A program made the position numbers and the translations under genes. Below, in pieces: positions 11,819 through 21,323 of a DNA stretch of 64,000 nucleotides. Source of the DNA: Argentina anserina (Eukaryota > Streptophyta > Magnoliopsida > Rosales > Rosaceae); the NCBI RefSeq assembly GCF_933775445.1, contig NC_065877.1, positions 1,178,001 to 1,242,000 of the forward strand, read 5' to 3'. The stretch's first letter is position 1, and each line of letters starts with the position of its first letter. Below the pieces are notes generated by a model. It made no database searches. It saw nothing but the letters and a program-made list of their open reading frames with translations, and was not told the DNA's origin.

Positions 11819-12736
11819 CTCTGATTCGATTTCCAGACACATAAGAACGATGTTGTTTCTAATCCAAACCCGACATTCAAGAACGACTGAGCTCCGAAAC
11901 CAGAACAGAGGCGGACCAAGGCCGAATATTTATGCGAGAAAGATGGGGGCTTTGGTCGGATCTGGGCGGAGAAAGTGGTGGCGGGTTTTGGGGGTCTGAT
12001 GATAATGAGAATTACGTGAGTGGTGTGTTGGGTTTAGGACAGAGGAGTTGAATTGGGTTCTGGGGTTGTTGTTTGAGACCAAACTGGAAACACAGAGCGA
12101 AGGAGATGATGAGTTACAACGATGGAAGAGGAAAGGGAAGGCCTTTTCGTGCGTGCGACGGTGCAACTGAGAACACTGTTCTGTTCTGTGCGACAAGAAT
12201 TTAAACTTAGCTATGGTTTTTACTGGACGGTATTGTGGACTAAACGCAGCGTTTTGAGACGCACGCAGGGCAAGTAATATGGATTGCCTAAACTCTGCGA
12301 ATGTGTCTACTCTTCTTCAATGGTCAATTTCTCATCTTTTTCTTTTGTTCTGTTTTCGTCCTCTTAGATGACTTTTATTAATGATTTTAGACTTTTCAAT
12401 TGAAGATGGGAATTGAAGATATACCAAACATATAAGTGCAAATATATCTACCAAACATACAAATTCATTAATGTATGTCCAGTTAGATCTTCAATTACAA
12501 CTTTATATATATATACATACATTATTCTCAAAGTCTTTCTAGGTTCACCGATTAATCCGCGTTGAGAGGTCATGTTAAAACGCTTCTCCCCTGGCCACCG
12601 AGAATAAATTAAGATTTAAATTTTCATCTACAACTGAATGAACTCGTATTTTGTACTAAATGAATTCGTAATTAATACATTTGTGTGTGTAACTATTTAT
12701 CTCCAATGAACTCATATATTGTGCGGGGTAAAAAGA
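11819..12736. other. DRIP promoter and 5' leader, intergenic DNA
   Basis: Upstream of the DRIP start. The open frame at 11930-12196 lies in the probable leader and has no family features. The last 50 bases (about 12689-12736) resemble the PR-4 copy 2 flank at 16361-16402. Confidence 0.4.
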
Positions 12737-13552
12737 TATAGCATTAAATTTAGTTTATCACCTAGAAGTTTGGGAGTATCATCATGTCACTGCCTATTCT
12801 TTCTTATTAATCAGAATGCCCCATGAGTTCTTCAATTTCAATCAGTCATGTCTGATTTCACACATCCCGTCCAAATCAAACGTTAGAGTTAACATTGGGC
12901 CCCCTATTATGGGCTAAAATTGGCATTGCAAGCATATTTTAGAGTTTATACAATTTCATAACCTACCATCTGTCAAAAAAGAAAGAAAAAAAGGTATGTA
13001 AGTTGTAGAATCTGACCATAATCGCTATGTTACTTGATCATTAAGTAGTTTTGCTTAATTTTTGGGATCGGGATATGATATTTTGCTTTGATGTTCTAAG
13101 GATATCAGCTCGCCAAATGACTGGTTTGTGATGAATTGTGCTCAAGTCTAGTAAGGATGTGTGGGGGTTATGAATTATTTAGCCATAATATAAATGCATG
13201 TGATACTAATTAGTGTTTGTAACTACATCGATTAATTACGTTAATAAGTGTGTTTATTATTACTAACAATCAGTGTAGCTATAAGTTTTATAAGCATTGC
13301 AGCGATAATACAACTATAACCGCTACAATGAATGTTGTAACCGCCGACATAAACAAGTATAACCGCCGACTAATAAGTGAGTATAATAATCATATTAGTT
13401 ATGAGTTCTTAATGTTTGACATATATCTTCTACTATAAAAGGGAAGCAAGAGGTTCAGGTTAGACATCCTATCTCTTCTTTCCTCACTTGACTCACTTGA
13501 GAGTGAAGTGAAACTATCTTAAGCGTCGAAGAGTTTTGTGCAGGTACCCCCT

Positions 13553-13566
13553 CCCCCCCCCCCCCC
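13553..13566 (+). repeat. C14 homopolymer
   Basis: A run of 14 cytosines preceded by CCCCCT and followed by GGGCCC. Homopolymers of this length are prone to sequencing and assembly error, so the length is unreliable. Confidence 0.7.
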
Positions 13567-13909
13567 GGGCCCTCTTTTTCACTTGAATATTGATTCCAGG
13601 TCAGTTCCCGCTCCAGTCAGTAATCTATTGGTGGGTCAAAGTTCTCAACAAATTTTCCCCTCCAACAAGATGTGAGCTCTCCAAATGATTGTTTTATCCC
13701 AAACACGACACATGTTTCTAGGTTTCTTGAGAGAGAAATGGTGGAGGGGAAATACAGACCTTTTGGTCCTTTGTTATATGGCCACACAATATTCAGATCA
13801 TTTGCTATCTCGGTTTATGCTTTGTGCTCCAGATCAAAATGAATCCTTTGCCATCCGAGTCTATAAGTTCGCGAAGAATGTGAGGGCTAAAGATTCTTGT
13901 TATTAGATG

Positions 13910-14314
13910 TAGGGGTGGGCATAAAAAACGGAAATCCCGATCTTGTCCCGATCCCGTCCCGTTTCATAATAGTGGGATGGGACGTGAGACGAATAATTTC
14001 TATCATGCTTCATCTCGTCTCGTCCCAGCCGTAAATTATATCAACTCAAATAATAATGGTAAATTATAACATTTTGAACATAATATGCATTTTTTTGTTA
14101 AAATTTCATTATTGAATGTTACTTTGTTAATGAAAAAGTAAAAATATAGGTTTTTATTTAACTTCATAGGAATGTGGGATTTGTCTGTCCCGTCCCAACC
14201 GGGATTAATTCCGAGTGAGATGTATTCTTAAAAACCCACATCTCATCATGATTCTATTCCGATTCAAAAGAGTGGGATGTGACGTGAGATGGGCCCCGTT
14301 TCGTGCCCACCACT
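13910..14314 (+). mobile_element. hAT-like MITE rich in GGGAC/GTCCC
   Basis: A 405-bp element with terminal inverted repeats TAGGGGTGGGCA and its complement TGCCCACCACTA (one mismatch). Both arms carry repeated GTCCCG / CGGGAT-type motifs. TAGATG occurs just outside each end, offset on the right by a short TA repeat, so the target duplication is blurred. Ends of this type are common in plant hAT-derived MITEs. Confidence 0.65.
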
Positions 14315-14530
14315 ATATATAGATGAATAAATACGGGTCTTGTGCTTTTTGGGTTTGAGGTAGGGACTGTTTAGAGCTTCTTGGTGGAAGTAGTTACTAG
14401 ATTGAGAACAAAGAGAGGACGAAGTGGAATTGAAGAAGAGGAAGAAGATTTAATTTTTTTTGTTTGTGCAAGTTTATTTGTTCAGAATTGATAATTTTAA
14501 CCCAAAAACTTGACTTCATAGTCAACATTA

Positions 14531-14792
14531 GGAATAAATTTGCCGACAACTTTTTTTTACCACCCTCGTGACCACTCACCTAGATGAAAGTCATGTGTCA
14601 TAGATTAACTATGGTATAATCATGGTTATCTATATAAATTAATAACACATAGTAAAAATAAATCAATAATTAATTTAAGAAATTTAAGAGTTAACTATGG
14701 TATAACTATAGTAAGTAAAAAAGATACATGGCTTTCATCTAGGTGAGCGGACATGATGGTGGTAAAAATAGATGGTCGGTAAATTTGCTTCC
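14531..14792 (+). mobile_element. Mutator-like MITE with 10-bp target duplication
   Basis: A 262-bp element flanked by GTCAACATTA (14521-14530) and GTCAGCATTA (14793-14802), a 10-bp duplication with one mismatch. Inverted ends of about 60 bp start with GGAA, run through AAATTTGCCGAC and TTTTTTACCACC, and reach CTCACCTAGATGAAAG. The long ends and 9-11-bp duplication indicate a Mutator-type MITE. The interior is AT-rich and non-coding. Confidence 0.8.
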
Positions 14793-15083
14793 GTCAGCAT
14801 TAACGTTTGATTTGGACGAGATGTGTGAAATCAGACATTACTGATTGAAATTGAAGAACTCGGGGGGCATTCTGATTAATCTCAGAGTATAGATAGTGAC
14901 ATGATGATACCCCAGACTTCAGGGTGGTAAACTGAATTTAATCTAAAAATATAACCAGAGCACCAAAACACCCACAAATTCAAGGAGCAATATCACCACT
15001 TTTTGTTGATTAACTTATTCCATCCTTCATCGATCTATGATGAAGTTATTCATGTCTTACTATAGAAAAGCTCCCTAACTAAT

Positions 15084-15536
15084 TCACGATGATGCAATTA
15101 GTCCATTCCCACAGTTCACAAAGTTGTAGCTAACTATCAGGTGTCCTGCCTGATACCCACGCCCGTCCGTGTCTATCTGGTTAAACACATTCACATCCAA
15201 GTCCATCCCTCCGTTGGCGCACTGGTCGACGATCCTCACCGTCGCCTTAACTCCGGTGGCGGTGTTAGTCACTACCAGGCACCTTCCACAGGCGGCTTGT
15301 CCGCTCGGACCGGCGGGGTGACAGAAGGCAGTCCATCCGTACTTGCTGCGCCATGCCAAGGGCTTGTCGGCGTCCCATGTCGAGCAGTAGGCGCTTGCAG
15401 CTCGCAAATCCCAGTTGATGTTTTGTGGATTGTAGTAGTGGTACGTGGCTCTCACATTAGTAGCACTCTGAGCATAAGCACTTCCAATCGCGGCACACAA
15501 CAACACCAAGAACATGACGCATTGTTTTCCGGCCAT
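15084..15536 (-). CDS. PR4: PR-4 (barwin) protein, copy 1, intronless
   Basis: 150 residues, one exon. A signal peptide ([20 protein letters not shown], cleavage likely before QSA) precedes a complete barwin domain: [17 protein letters not shown], the six conserved cysteines (AYC, AFC, CGRC, DQC, NC), [10 protein letters not shown] and [14 protein letters not shown]. There is no hevein domain, so it is class II. PR-4 proteins are secreted or vacuolar defence proteins with reported RNase, chitin-binding and antifungal activity. Against copy 2, four extra bases just before the usual stop shift the frame, so the protein ends [10 protein letters not shown] and not DCGD. It also lacks the intron seen in copy 3. 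Confidence 0.93.
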   Translation of the reverse strand: MAGKQCVMFLVLLCAAIGSAYAQSATNVRATYHYYNPQNINWDLRAASAYCSTWDADKPLAWRSKYGWTAFCHPAGPSGQAACGRCLVVTNTATGVKATVRIVDQCANGGMDLDVNVFNQIDTDGRGYQAGHLIVSYNFVNCGNGLIASS

Positions 15537-15610
15537 TTTCTGATCACCTGTTTGATATACGTTGGAAGATAGATATGGGAGATGATAAGGGAAGTAAGGT
15601 ATTAATTGTA

Positions 15611-15616
15611 TTTATA
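15611..15616 (-). promoter_or_regulatory. TATA box of PR-4 copy 1
   Basis: TATAAA on the minus strand, 75 bp before the ATG, within GTATTTATAGG on the plus strand, conserved at the same place in copy 2. Confidence 0.55.
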
Positions 15617-15872
15617 GGAAGCCAGGAGTGAGGTAGGTGTTAGAATCATTAGGCTGCCCCGTATTGTCTGGCTGCTCTGGCATATGCATGAAATTTCTAC
15701 CAGCCTGCTTGGACTAGTCATGACATTATTGCAATCGACCGAAGAAATGCATGCATACATACAGAGACTGATACTATAATTCAATTCACGAATGACTTCA
15801 GCTTCTGAGTTGGCCGGACACAATACTGTATATAGACTATGATCGGTAGAAAGGTAAAGGGCATAGCACATG

Positions 15873-15878
<6 letters not shown>

Positions 15879-15912
<34 letters not shown>
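15879..15912 (+). repeat. GA microsatellite in PR-4 copy 1 promoter
   Basis: 34 bp of uninterrupted GA about 340 bp upstream of the start codon. The homologous run in copy 2 is longer. Confidence 0.9.
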
Positions 15913-15914
<2 letters not shown>

Positions 15915-16558
15915 AATGGTATTAAGAAATAATTTAAGTGAATGGCAAGTCTTTAAGCTTATCTAAAACGTACTGCTGATTAAATCCTAGAAGCAGCCAG
16001 TAAGATTTTCCATTTGACAATGTTGGCTAGCTTGGATCGAGCATTCAACTTTTAATTCCAAAAAGACAAACAACCATGCCAAATTAATATACTATTGACT
16101 AGAGGATCCCTACTTGAGTTATATTGTACGTGACTTTATGATGTTACTTAGCTGCCAAGCTCAAACCTTCATATGATTCATATCAGAAGAAATCATATTC
16201 TTACTCTTCAGTCAAATCAAAGAAAAATCGTAAGCTGCAATAATTTAAATCTTTAAATATGATCAATTACCTCGAATGTCATCATCTATTAACTTACTAA
16301 TTTGCATCGCAATGATGTATATATGTATTGGCGATATGTGCATGTACTTGATAATGAATTTTTTGTGTGTTTAACTATTTATATTGTGCGCGGGTAAAAA
16401 GATTTAACCAAAGCACCAAAACACCCACAAAATTCAAAAAGCTAAGCAAAATCATCACTATTTATTAATCAATTTATTCCATCCTTTATCGATCTATGAT
16501 GAAGTTTATTTATGTCTTATTATAACAAAGCTCCCTTACTAATTCATGATGGATGCAA

Positions 16559-16993
16559 TTAGTCCCCACAGTCCACAAAGTTGTAGTTCACTGTCAGATG
16601 TCCTGCCTGATATCCACTTCCGTCCGTGTCTATCTGGTTAAACACATTCACATCCAAGTCCATACCTCCGTTGGCGCACTGGTCGACAATCCTCACCGTC
16701 GCCTGAGCTCCGGTCGCGGTGTTAGTCACTACCAGGCACCTTCCACAGGCAGCTTGTCCGCTCGGGCCGGCGGCGTGACAGAAGGCAGTCCATCCATACT
16801 TGCTGCGCCATGCTAAGGACTTGTCAGCATCCCAGGTCGCGCAGTAGACGCTCGCAGTTCGGTAATCCCAGTTGATGTTTTGTGGATTGTATAAGTGGTA
16901 CGTGGCTCTAACATTAGTAGCACTCTGAGCATAAGCACTTCCCATCGCGGCACATAACAACACCAAGAACATGACGCATTGTTTTCCGGCCAT
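16559..16993 (-). CDS. PR4: PR-4 (barwin) protein, copy 2, intronless
   Basis: 144 residues, one exon, nearly identical to copy 1 from the signal peptide ([20 protein letters not shown]) to the last barwin segment, and ending with the family-typical VDCGD. All six barwin cysteines are present (VYC, AFC, CGRC, DQC, DC), as are [14 protein letters not shown] and the YNFVDC terminus. Class II PR-4, presumed secreted and defence-related. Copies 1 and 2 are head-to-tail on the minus strand and share promoter sequence, so similar expression is likely except for the 565-bp insertion in the distal promoter of this copy. Confidence 0.94.
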   Translation of the reverse strand: MAGKQCVMFLVLLCAAMGSAYAQSATNVRATYHLYNPQNINWDYRTASVYCATWDADKSLAWRSKYGWTAFCHAAGPSGQAACGRCLVVTNTATGAQATVRIVDQCANGGMDLDVNVFNQIDTDGSGYQAGHLTVNYNFVDCGD

Positions 16994-17065
16994 TTTCCGA
17001 TAAACTGTTTGATATACGTTACAAGATATATGGGAGATGATCAGGGGAGTAATGTATTTATCGTA

Positions 17066-17071
17066 TTTATA
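17066..17071 (-). promoter_or_regulatory. TATA box of PR-4 copy 2
   Basis: TATAAA on the minus strand, 73 bp before the ATG, in the same context as for copy 1. Confidence 0.55.
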
Positions 17072-17291
17072 GGCAGCCAGGAGGGAGGGAGATAGGTGTT
17101 AGGATCATTAGGCTGCCTGTATTGTGTGGCATATGCTTGAAATGTCTTCGTACCAGCTTGCTTGGACCGCTAGTCATGCCATAAATTGCAATTGACCGAA
17201 GAAATACATGCATACAGAGACTAATACTAATTCAATTCACGAATGACTTCTGAGTTGATAGGTAGAAACGTAAGGGGCATGGCACAGGTGT

Positions 17292-17294
<3 letters not shown>

Positions 17295-17340
<46 letters not shown>
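17295..17340 (+). repeat. GA microsatellite in PR-4 copy 2 promoter
   Basis: 46 bp of uninterrupted GA, about 300 bp upstream of the start codon; 12 bp longer than in copy 1. Confidence 0.9.
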
Positions 17341-17343
<3 letters not shown>

Positions 17344-17410
17344 TATCTAAGAAGTAATTTAATTAAGTGAATGGCAAGTCTTTAATCTTATCTAAACCTG
17401 CTGATTTAAC

Positions 17411-18137
17411 CTAATCTAGAAGCAACCAGTAAGATTTTTCATTTGACAATGTTGGCTTTGAGCATTCAAGTTCAAATAAAACAAATTATTAACATAATGT
17501 AAAAAGTACTTACCAAATTATTTTATATTTTTTGATCTCATATCTCTAAAGTTTTTCTTTCCTTTCAATAATCTTACTTCAACTATTACTAGTAGAGTAG
17601 GCGAGAAGTAGCATACATGATTGCCCTCTTCTTGCATCTCTCATTCTCAATATCACGCAATAATATTTGGTTTTATTGAGAAAAACATATATGAAATTCT
17701 TTCAAAACAGACTACATACATATAAGAAAGATAAGAACTACAAATCGATTTGTGTTAGAAATAAAAGGGGCATATATATAGAATGTGTGTTCATATCAGT
17801 AACATAAAATAAGGATTATATAAGGAAATAAAAATTGATTAGTCTTAACTACGTACTTCTCTAGGAAATGTTTTCCTTTTTTCAACCAGAAGGGCAAAAC
17901 AGTGAAGCCAACCAAAACATAAAAAAAAATGAATTCATAGAAAGAAAACCTATAAAAAATGTTGAAATAATTCATTTGGGGGTAGATTTAAAAATTATTT
18001 AGGTGTGGGGTTAACTTTAATTGGGGCTCTAAAAATGGGTTTATGTCTAATTTTCTCTAATCTAGAAACAACCAGTAAGATTTTTCATTTGACAATGTTG
18101 GCTTTGAGCATTCAAGTTTGAATAAAACAAACTATTA
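17411..18137 (+). repeat. Direct repeats flanking a 565-bp promoter insertion
   Basis: About 80 bp at 17411-17490 and 18057-18137 are near-identical direct repeats (CTAATCTAGAA, AACCAGTAAGATTTTTCATT, TTGACAATGTTGGCTTTGAG). The sequence between them is AT-rich and absent from unit A. No transposon ends are recognised. Confidence 0.7.
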
Positions 18138-18420
18138 TGCCAAATTCTATTGACTAGAGGATCCCTAGTTGGTTTCTATTGTACGTAACTTTATGATGGT
18201 ACTTGGCTGCCAAGATGAAAGCTTCGATCATATGATTCATATAAGAAGAAATCATAGTCTTCTCACTCTTCTGTCAATTAATTCAAAGAAAAATTGCAAG
18301 CTGTGTTAAATCGAACCTTTAAAACGATCGATCACTCTGAATGTTAGCATCCACTAACTTACTAATTTGCATCGTATTGATGTATATATCTACGTACCGG
18401 CGATATGTGCATGTACTTTA

Positions 18421-19324
18421 ACAATAAAAAAAACCATGTCTCCTAATCTCCTATACATAGAAATAAATCATTTCACTAGCTCTAACCTACCAATCATAGT
18501 GAGAAGATATCACCTTTCCTTTTTGCGTCTAAAATGAGGAAATTAATGAGCTAAGCATCAATTTTGGGCTTTTGGCAAACTAAATAGAGAAGCTGATCCA
18601 CTGCCCAAAATCTAAGAACTCAGAGGCCCAACCCAAAATAATATTAAACTAATAAACGAAAGTAGGACAACCTTTCCACTTTAGTCTTTTTTCTCATCAG
18701 AAGAACAAAAAGAAGACAAAGTAGTTTCCCTTCCCGCCTCGTACGTTAGTTGATCACCGTCGCGATCGTAGACCTCCTCCCGATTCGGACGCTCCTCGGA
18801 TTCCGACCTCTTCTATGTTCGGAGCTCCAGGTCAGATACCCCTTTTAGCCCGGATCATCTCTCCCCTGTTTTAGTTTCTGATACTGCTTGGATTTAACGT
18901 AGGTTTGAGAAATGAAAAGCTCCCAGTTTTGTGTCATTTAAGGTCTCAATCTCTAAGGTTTGTTGATTCCAACGGTTTGGTTTTAGGGTTTAGGGGTTTG
19001 GAACATGAGAAAGATGATTTCTTTGGTTGTGTTGCTTATTGAAACTGTTGAATTGAAGTGAAAGGTTTAATCTTTGAGCTGGGTTTTAAGTCTCTTGAGC
19101 TTTTAACTCAGGTCAAAGGTTTATTTATGTTGCTGCTTTTAAGTGTTTGTCTTGGTAGTTTTATCTTAAATTGGACAATCCCAAATTTAGAATTGGTCCT
19201 TTTTTTGGTATGTGAAAGTGTATTTGTGTTAGTTTTGGGGAAATATTTAGTTCTGTGATTGGTTATGGTTGGTGTTAATTGTTTAAGGAGTCTGGTGATA
19301 TATAGGTGGTGGAGGACTGAAGTA
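18421..19324 (+). other. Promoter, leader exon and leader intron of the E2-like gene
   Basis: 18421-18700 is AT-rich promoter. A GC-richer stretch with CTCCTCC, TTCGGAGC and an ATG at 18815 ends at a donor (CCAG then GTCAGATACC, 18831). Splicing this to the acceptor near 19310 puts a stop in frame after MFGAP, so I treat it as untranslated leader or a short upstream frame. The intron runs to about 19310. Confidence 0.5.
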
Positions 19325-20400
19325 ATGATGTTGAATCCTTCAATCAATACTCTGTCGAGGGACTTGGATATGCTAAGGATTGAAGAAGACCTGCCTCCTG
19401 GTGCAGAGATGAGTATGGTGCTGCCTGACTTGGACAGATTGAGGCTTGTACAAGAGCCACCTGCAGGTGCAGAGATTAGTATGGTGCTTCCAGGTTTGGA
19501 CAGATTGCGGCTTGTAGAGCAGTCAACTGCGGGCGGAGAGGATGTTTTTGTAAGGTAAATAGGGTGTTTAGGGATTCTAATTTCTAAGGGTAGGCTCGGT
19601 AGGTTTAGCTTGCAATGTCTGACCCCTTCATACTTGAACAGGCTGCAGAGAAATGTTTCGGATTACCCGCCCCCGGGCGCAGATTATACTCTTACAAGGT
19701 ATAGGCTGTTTAAAGAGTTGAAGAGGCTGCTGCTAGATTCACCTGCAGGGATTAGTGTGGTTCCCCCAGACTTCTACAATTGCGATATAATGTTGTGGAG
19801 TGTTATTATAGCTCCTCATTCTTTGGATTCTCCTTGGGAGGGAGGTGCATTTAAGTTGACTCTTCAGTTTACTGAGGAGTATCCACTCAAACCACCATTG
19901 GTGCGATTTGTTTCTCAAATGTTTCATCCAAACATTTCTGCAGATGGAAGCATGTATTTTGATAATTTACAGGATCGGTGGCCTCCTATAAATGATGTGG
20001 AAGATATTCTCAAGTATATCCAGGTATGCTTTACCTTTTTCGGGTGGCATTCTTGTTTCCTTAATTGTATCTAGGAATTGATAATGCACTTGTTCCGGGT
20101 TACAATGGTCACATCATTCACATGTTGTCATGTTGAATATGGCACATACATATGACTGATATGAGTAGCATATACATTAGTCTCTTATGTACATATACTG
20201 AGAAGTTTTAGTCAGTTGAAAACCATGAATTTGAGAAGGTTCTTACACATCCCATGGGCTTACTGCAGTTTCTAATTTGTCATCCCAACCCGAAGTATCC
20301 TGCAAACTCAGAAGCTTTCTGCATGTACTTCAGTGAGAACAGACTTAAGTACAACCGCAGAGTGAGGATAATCGTGGATCAGAGTTGGATTGCTGACTAG
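19325..20400 (+). CDS. Rad6/UBC2-like E2 fold protein lacking the catalytic cysteine, with repeated N-terminus
   Basis: Three coding exons, 19325-19554, 19642-20023 and 20269-20400, phases consistent, 247 residues. From about residue 98 it follows the Rad6/UBC2 family: [20 protein letters not shown], then [40 protein letters not shown] and a C-terminal half ending [16 protein letters not shown]. The HPN motif is intact. The active site, ADGSICLDIL in Rad6, reads [10 protein letters not shown]: Tyr (codon TAT, 19955-19957) stands where the thioester cysteine belongs, so it should not carry ubiquitin. It may act as a UEV-like cofactor, or be decaying. The N-terminal 77 residues are a tandem repeat resembling the first E2 helix plus PPAG loop. 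The open frame and splice sites across three exons argue against an old pseudogene. Confidence 0.82.
19361..19554 (+). repeat. 66-bp (22-residue) coding tandem repeat
   Basis: Units 19361-19426, 19427-19492 and 19493-19554 (partial) code [16 protein letters not shown].., [16 protein letters not shown].. and [16 protein letters not shown]... The second exon opens with a more distant unit ([18 protein letters not shown]) and then the true E2 start ([16 protein letters not shown]). The unit thus looks derived from the E2 N-terminal helix and its PPAG turn. Confidence 0.85.
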
Positions 20401-20804
20401 TAACTTCTGTAAGTTACAAACTTACAATTTGTAGCATTGTTAATAATTAGAGTGAGAATCATTGTGCGACTTCATCAACAGTTTATCTTCTATGTATATA
20501 TATTTCCTTTCAGATTATGAATCTTAATGATCTCTGTTTCTGATTTCAAAGTAGAGACAGAGTTTTCGGTCTGATGAGACTCTGATTACAACGACTCATT
20601 CTTTGTTCGTTATGTAATTGATCTTAGCCAAGCAATGCTCATAGTTAGTTATAATCTAAGAAGGCCAAATACCTTCCACTTTTATTAAATTAGCTTCAGT
20701 AACAATACTTGATTCCAGTTCTAAATTTCATTCATTTGACAAAACTTTGTTTCACATACATATGTTGAAGTTTATTTGGTAGTTAAGTATTTGATATGGT
20801 TGAT
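20401..20804. other. 3' flanks of the E2-like gene and PR-4 copy 3
   Basis: Convergent 3' untranslated sequence of the E2-like gene (plus) and PR-4 copy 3 (minus). No other gene is seen. Confidence 0.45.
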
Positions 20805-21323
20805 TTAGTCGCCGCAGTCTACAAAGTCGTAGTTGACATCAAGGAAGCCTTGTGCATAGCCTCTTCCATCAGTGTCTATCTGGTTAAACACATTGACATC
20901 CAAATCTAAACCTCCATTGCTGCACTGGTCAATAATTCTCACTGTTTCCTGAGCTCCTGTCCCTAAATTTGTCACCTTCATAACACAAATCACAATTAAT
21001 TATCTGCACATATACATCAATGAATGATCAAGAACATAAGATTTTAAAGTAATTACCAGTAGGCATTTTCCGCAAGCGTCTTCTCCGCTAGGACCTTCAG
21101 GTCCGCAGAAGGAAGTCCATCCATATCTGCTGCGCCATTCGAAGGGCTGATCCTCATCAAACGTGGCGCAGAAGGCACCTACTGCAAGCAAGTCCCAGTT
21201 GTGATCTTGCGGATTGTAGAGCTGGTATGTGGCTCTCACATTAGACGCACTTTGAGCAGAAGCACTTCCCATTATTGCACAGACAATAAGGAAAGAAAGT
21301 GCATTGCTCAGCTTCACGGCCAT
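20805..21323 (-). CDS. PR4: PR-4 (barwin) protein, copy 3, with one intron
   Basis: Two exons, 21323-21057 and 20975-20805, joined in phase 0 between KCLL and VTNL, 145 residues. Signal peptide [20 protein letters not shown], then SASAQSA; barwin domain with [17 protein letters not shown], six cysteines (AFC, SFC, CGKC, DQC, DC), [24 protein letters not shown] and terminus YDFVDCGD. Class II PR-4, no hevein domain. It is more divergent than copies 1 and 2 ([15 protein letters not shown] in place of [15 protein letters not shown]) and keeps the intron they have lost, so it is probably closer to the ancestral form. A TATATATATAGAG stretch lies about 100 bp upstream. Confidence 0.93.

Larger units (their letters stand above)
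12737..14947 (+). mobile_element. Candidate 2.2-kb Mutator-like insertion with long inverted ends
   Basis: Two arms of about 143 bp, 12742-12885 and 14801-14943, are inverted copies of each other (for example TTTCACACATCCCGTCCAAA in the left arm against its complement in the right, and GTATCATCATGTCACT in both). The sequence just left (ending GGGTAAAAAGAT) and just right (starting AACCAGAGCACC) lie next to each other, uninterrupted, at 16390-16412 in the PR-4 copy 2 flank. The block is therefore an insertion, with an imperfect A-rich duplication of about 9 bp. No transposase is recognisable; the open frame at 13685-13906 matches nothing I know. Two smaller MITEs are nested inside. Confidence 0.6.
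14948..18420 (-). repeat. Tandem duplication carrying PR-4 copies 1 and 2
   Basis: Unit A (about 14948-16402) and unit B (about 16403-18420) are collinear: the same 3' flank (GCACCAAAACACCCACAAA), coding sequence, TATA box, GA microsatellite and distal promoter (for example ATTGACTAGAGGATCCCTA and GGCGATATGTGCATGTACTT). Unit B is longer because about 565 bp are inserted in its promoter between direct repeats. Confidence 0.85.

Noticed and set aside
11930..12196. 88-codon minus-strand ORF upstream of DRIP
   Set aside because: It lies in the likely leader of DRIP, is rich in His and Ser and resembles no protein; at most an upstream ORF.
13541..13575. Possible vector polylinker
   Set aside because: GGTACC, the C-run and CCCGGGCCC look like cloning sites, but the sequence on both sides is continuous plant-like DNA and matches no polylinker order that I recognise.
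13434..13640. TATA box and transcript-like start resembling an LTR
   Set aside because: CTATAAAAGGG followed by a possible leader is suggestive, but I find no paired LTR, primer binding site or gag.
15141..15572. 143-codon open frame on the plus strand
   Set aside because: It is antisense to PR-4 copy 1, with the same shadow over copy 2 at 16553-16816; openness comes from the codon pattern of the real gene.
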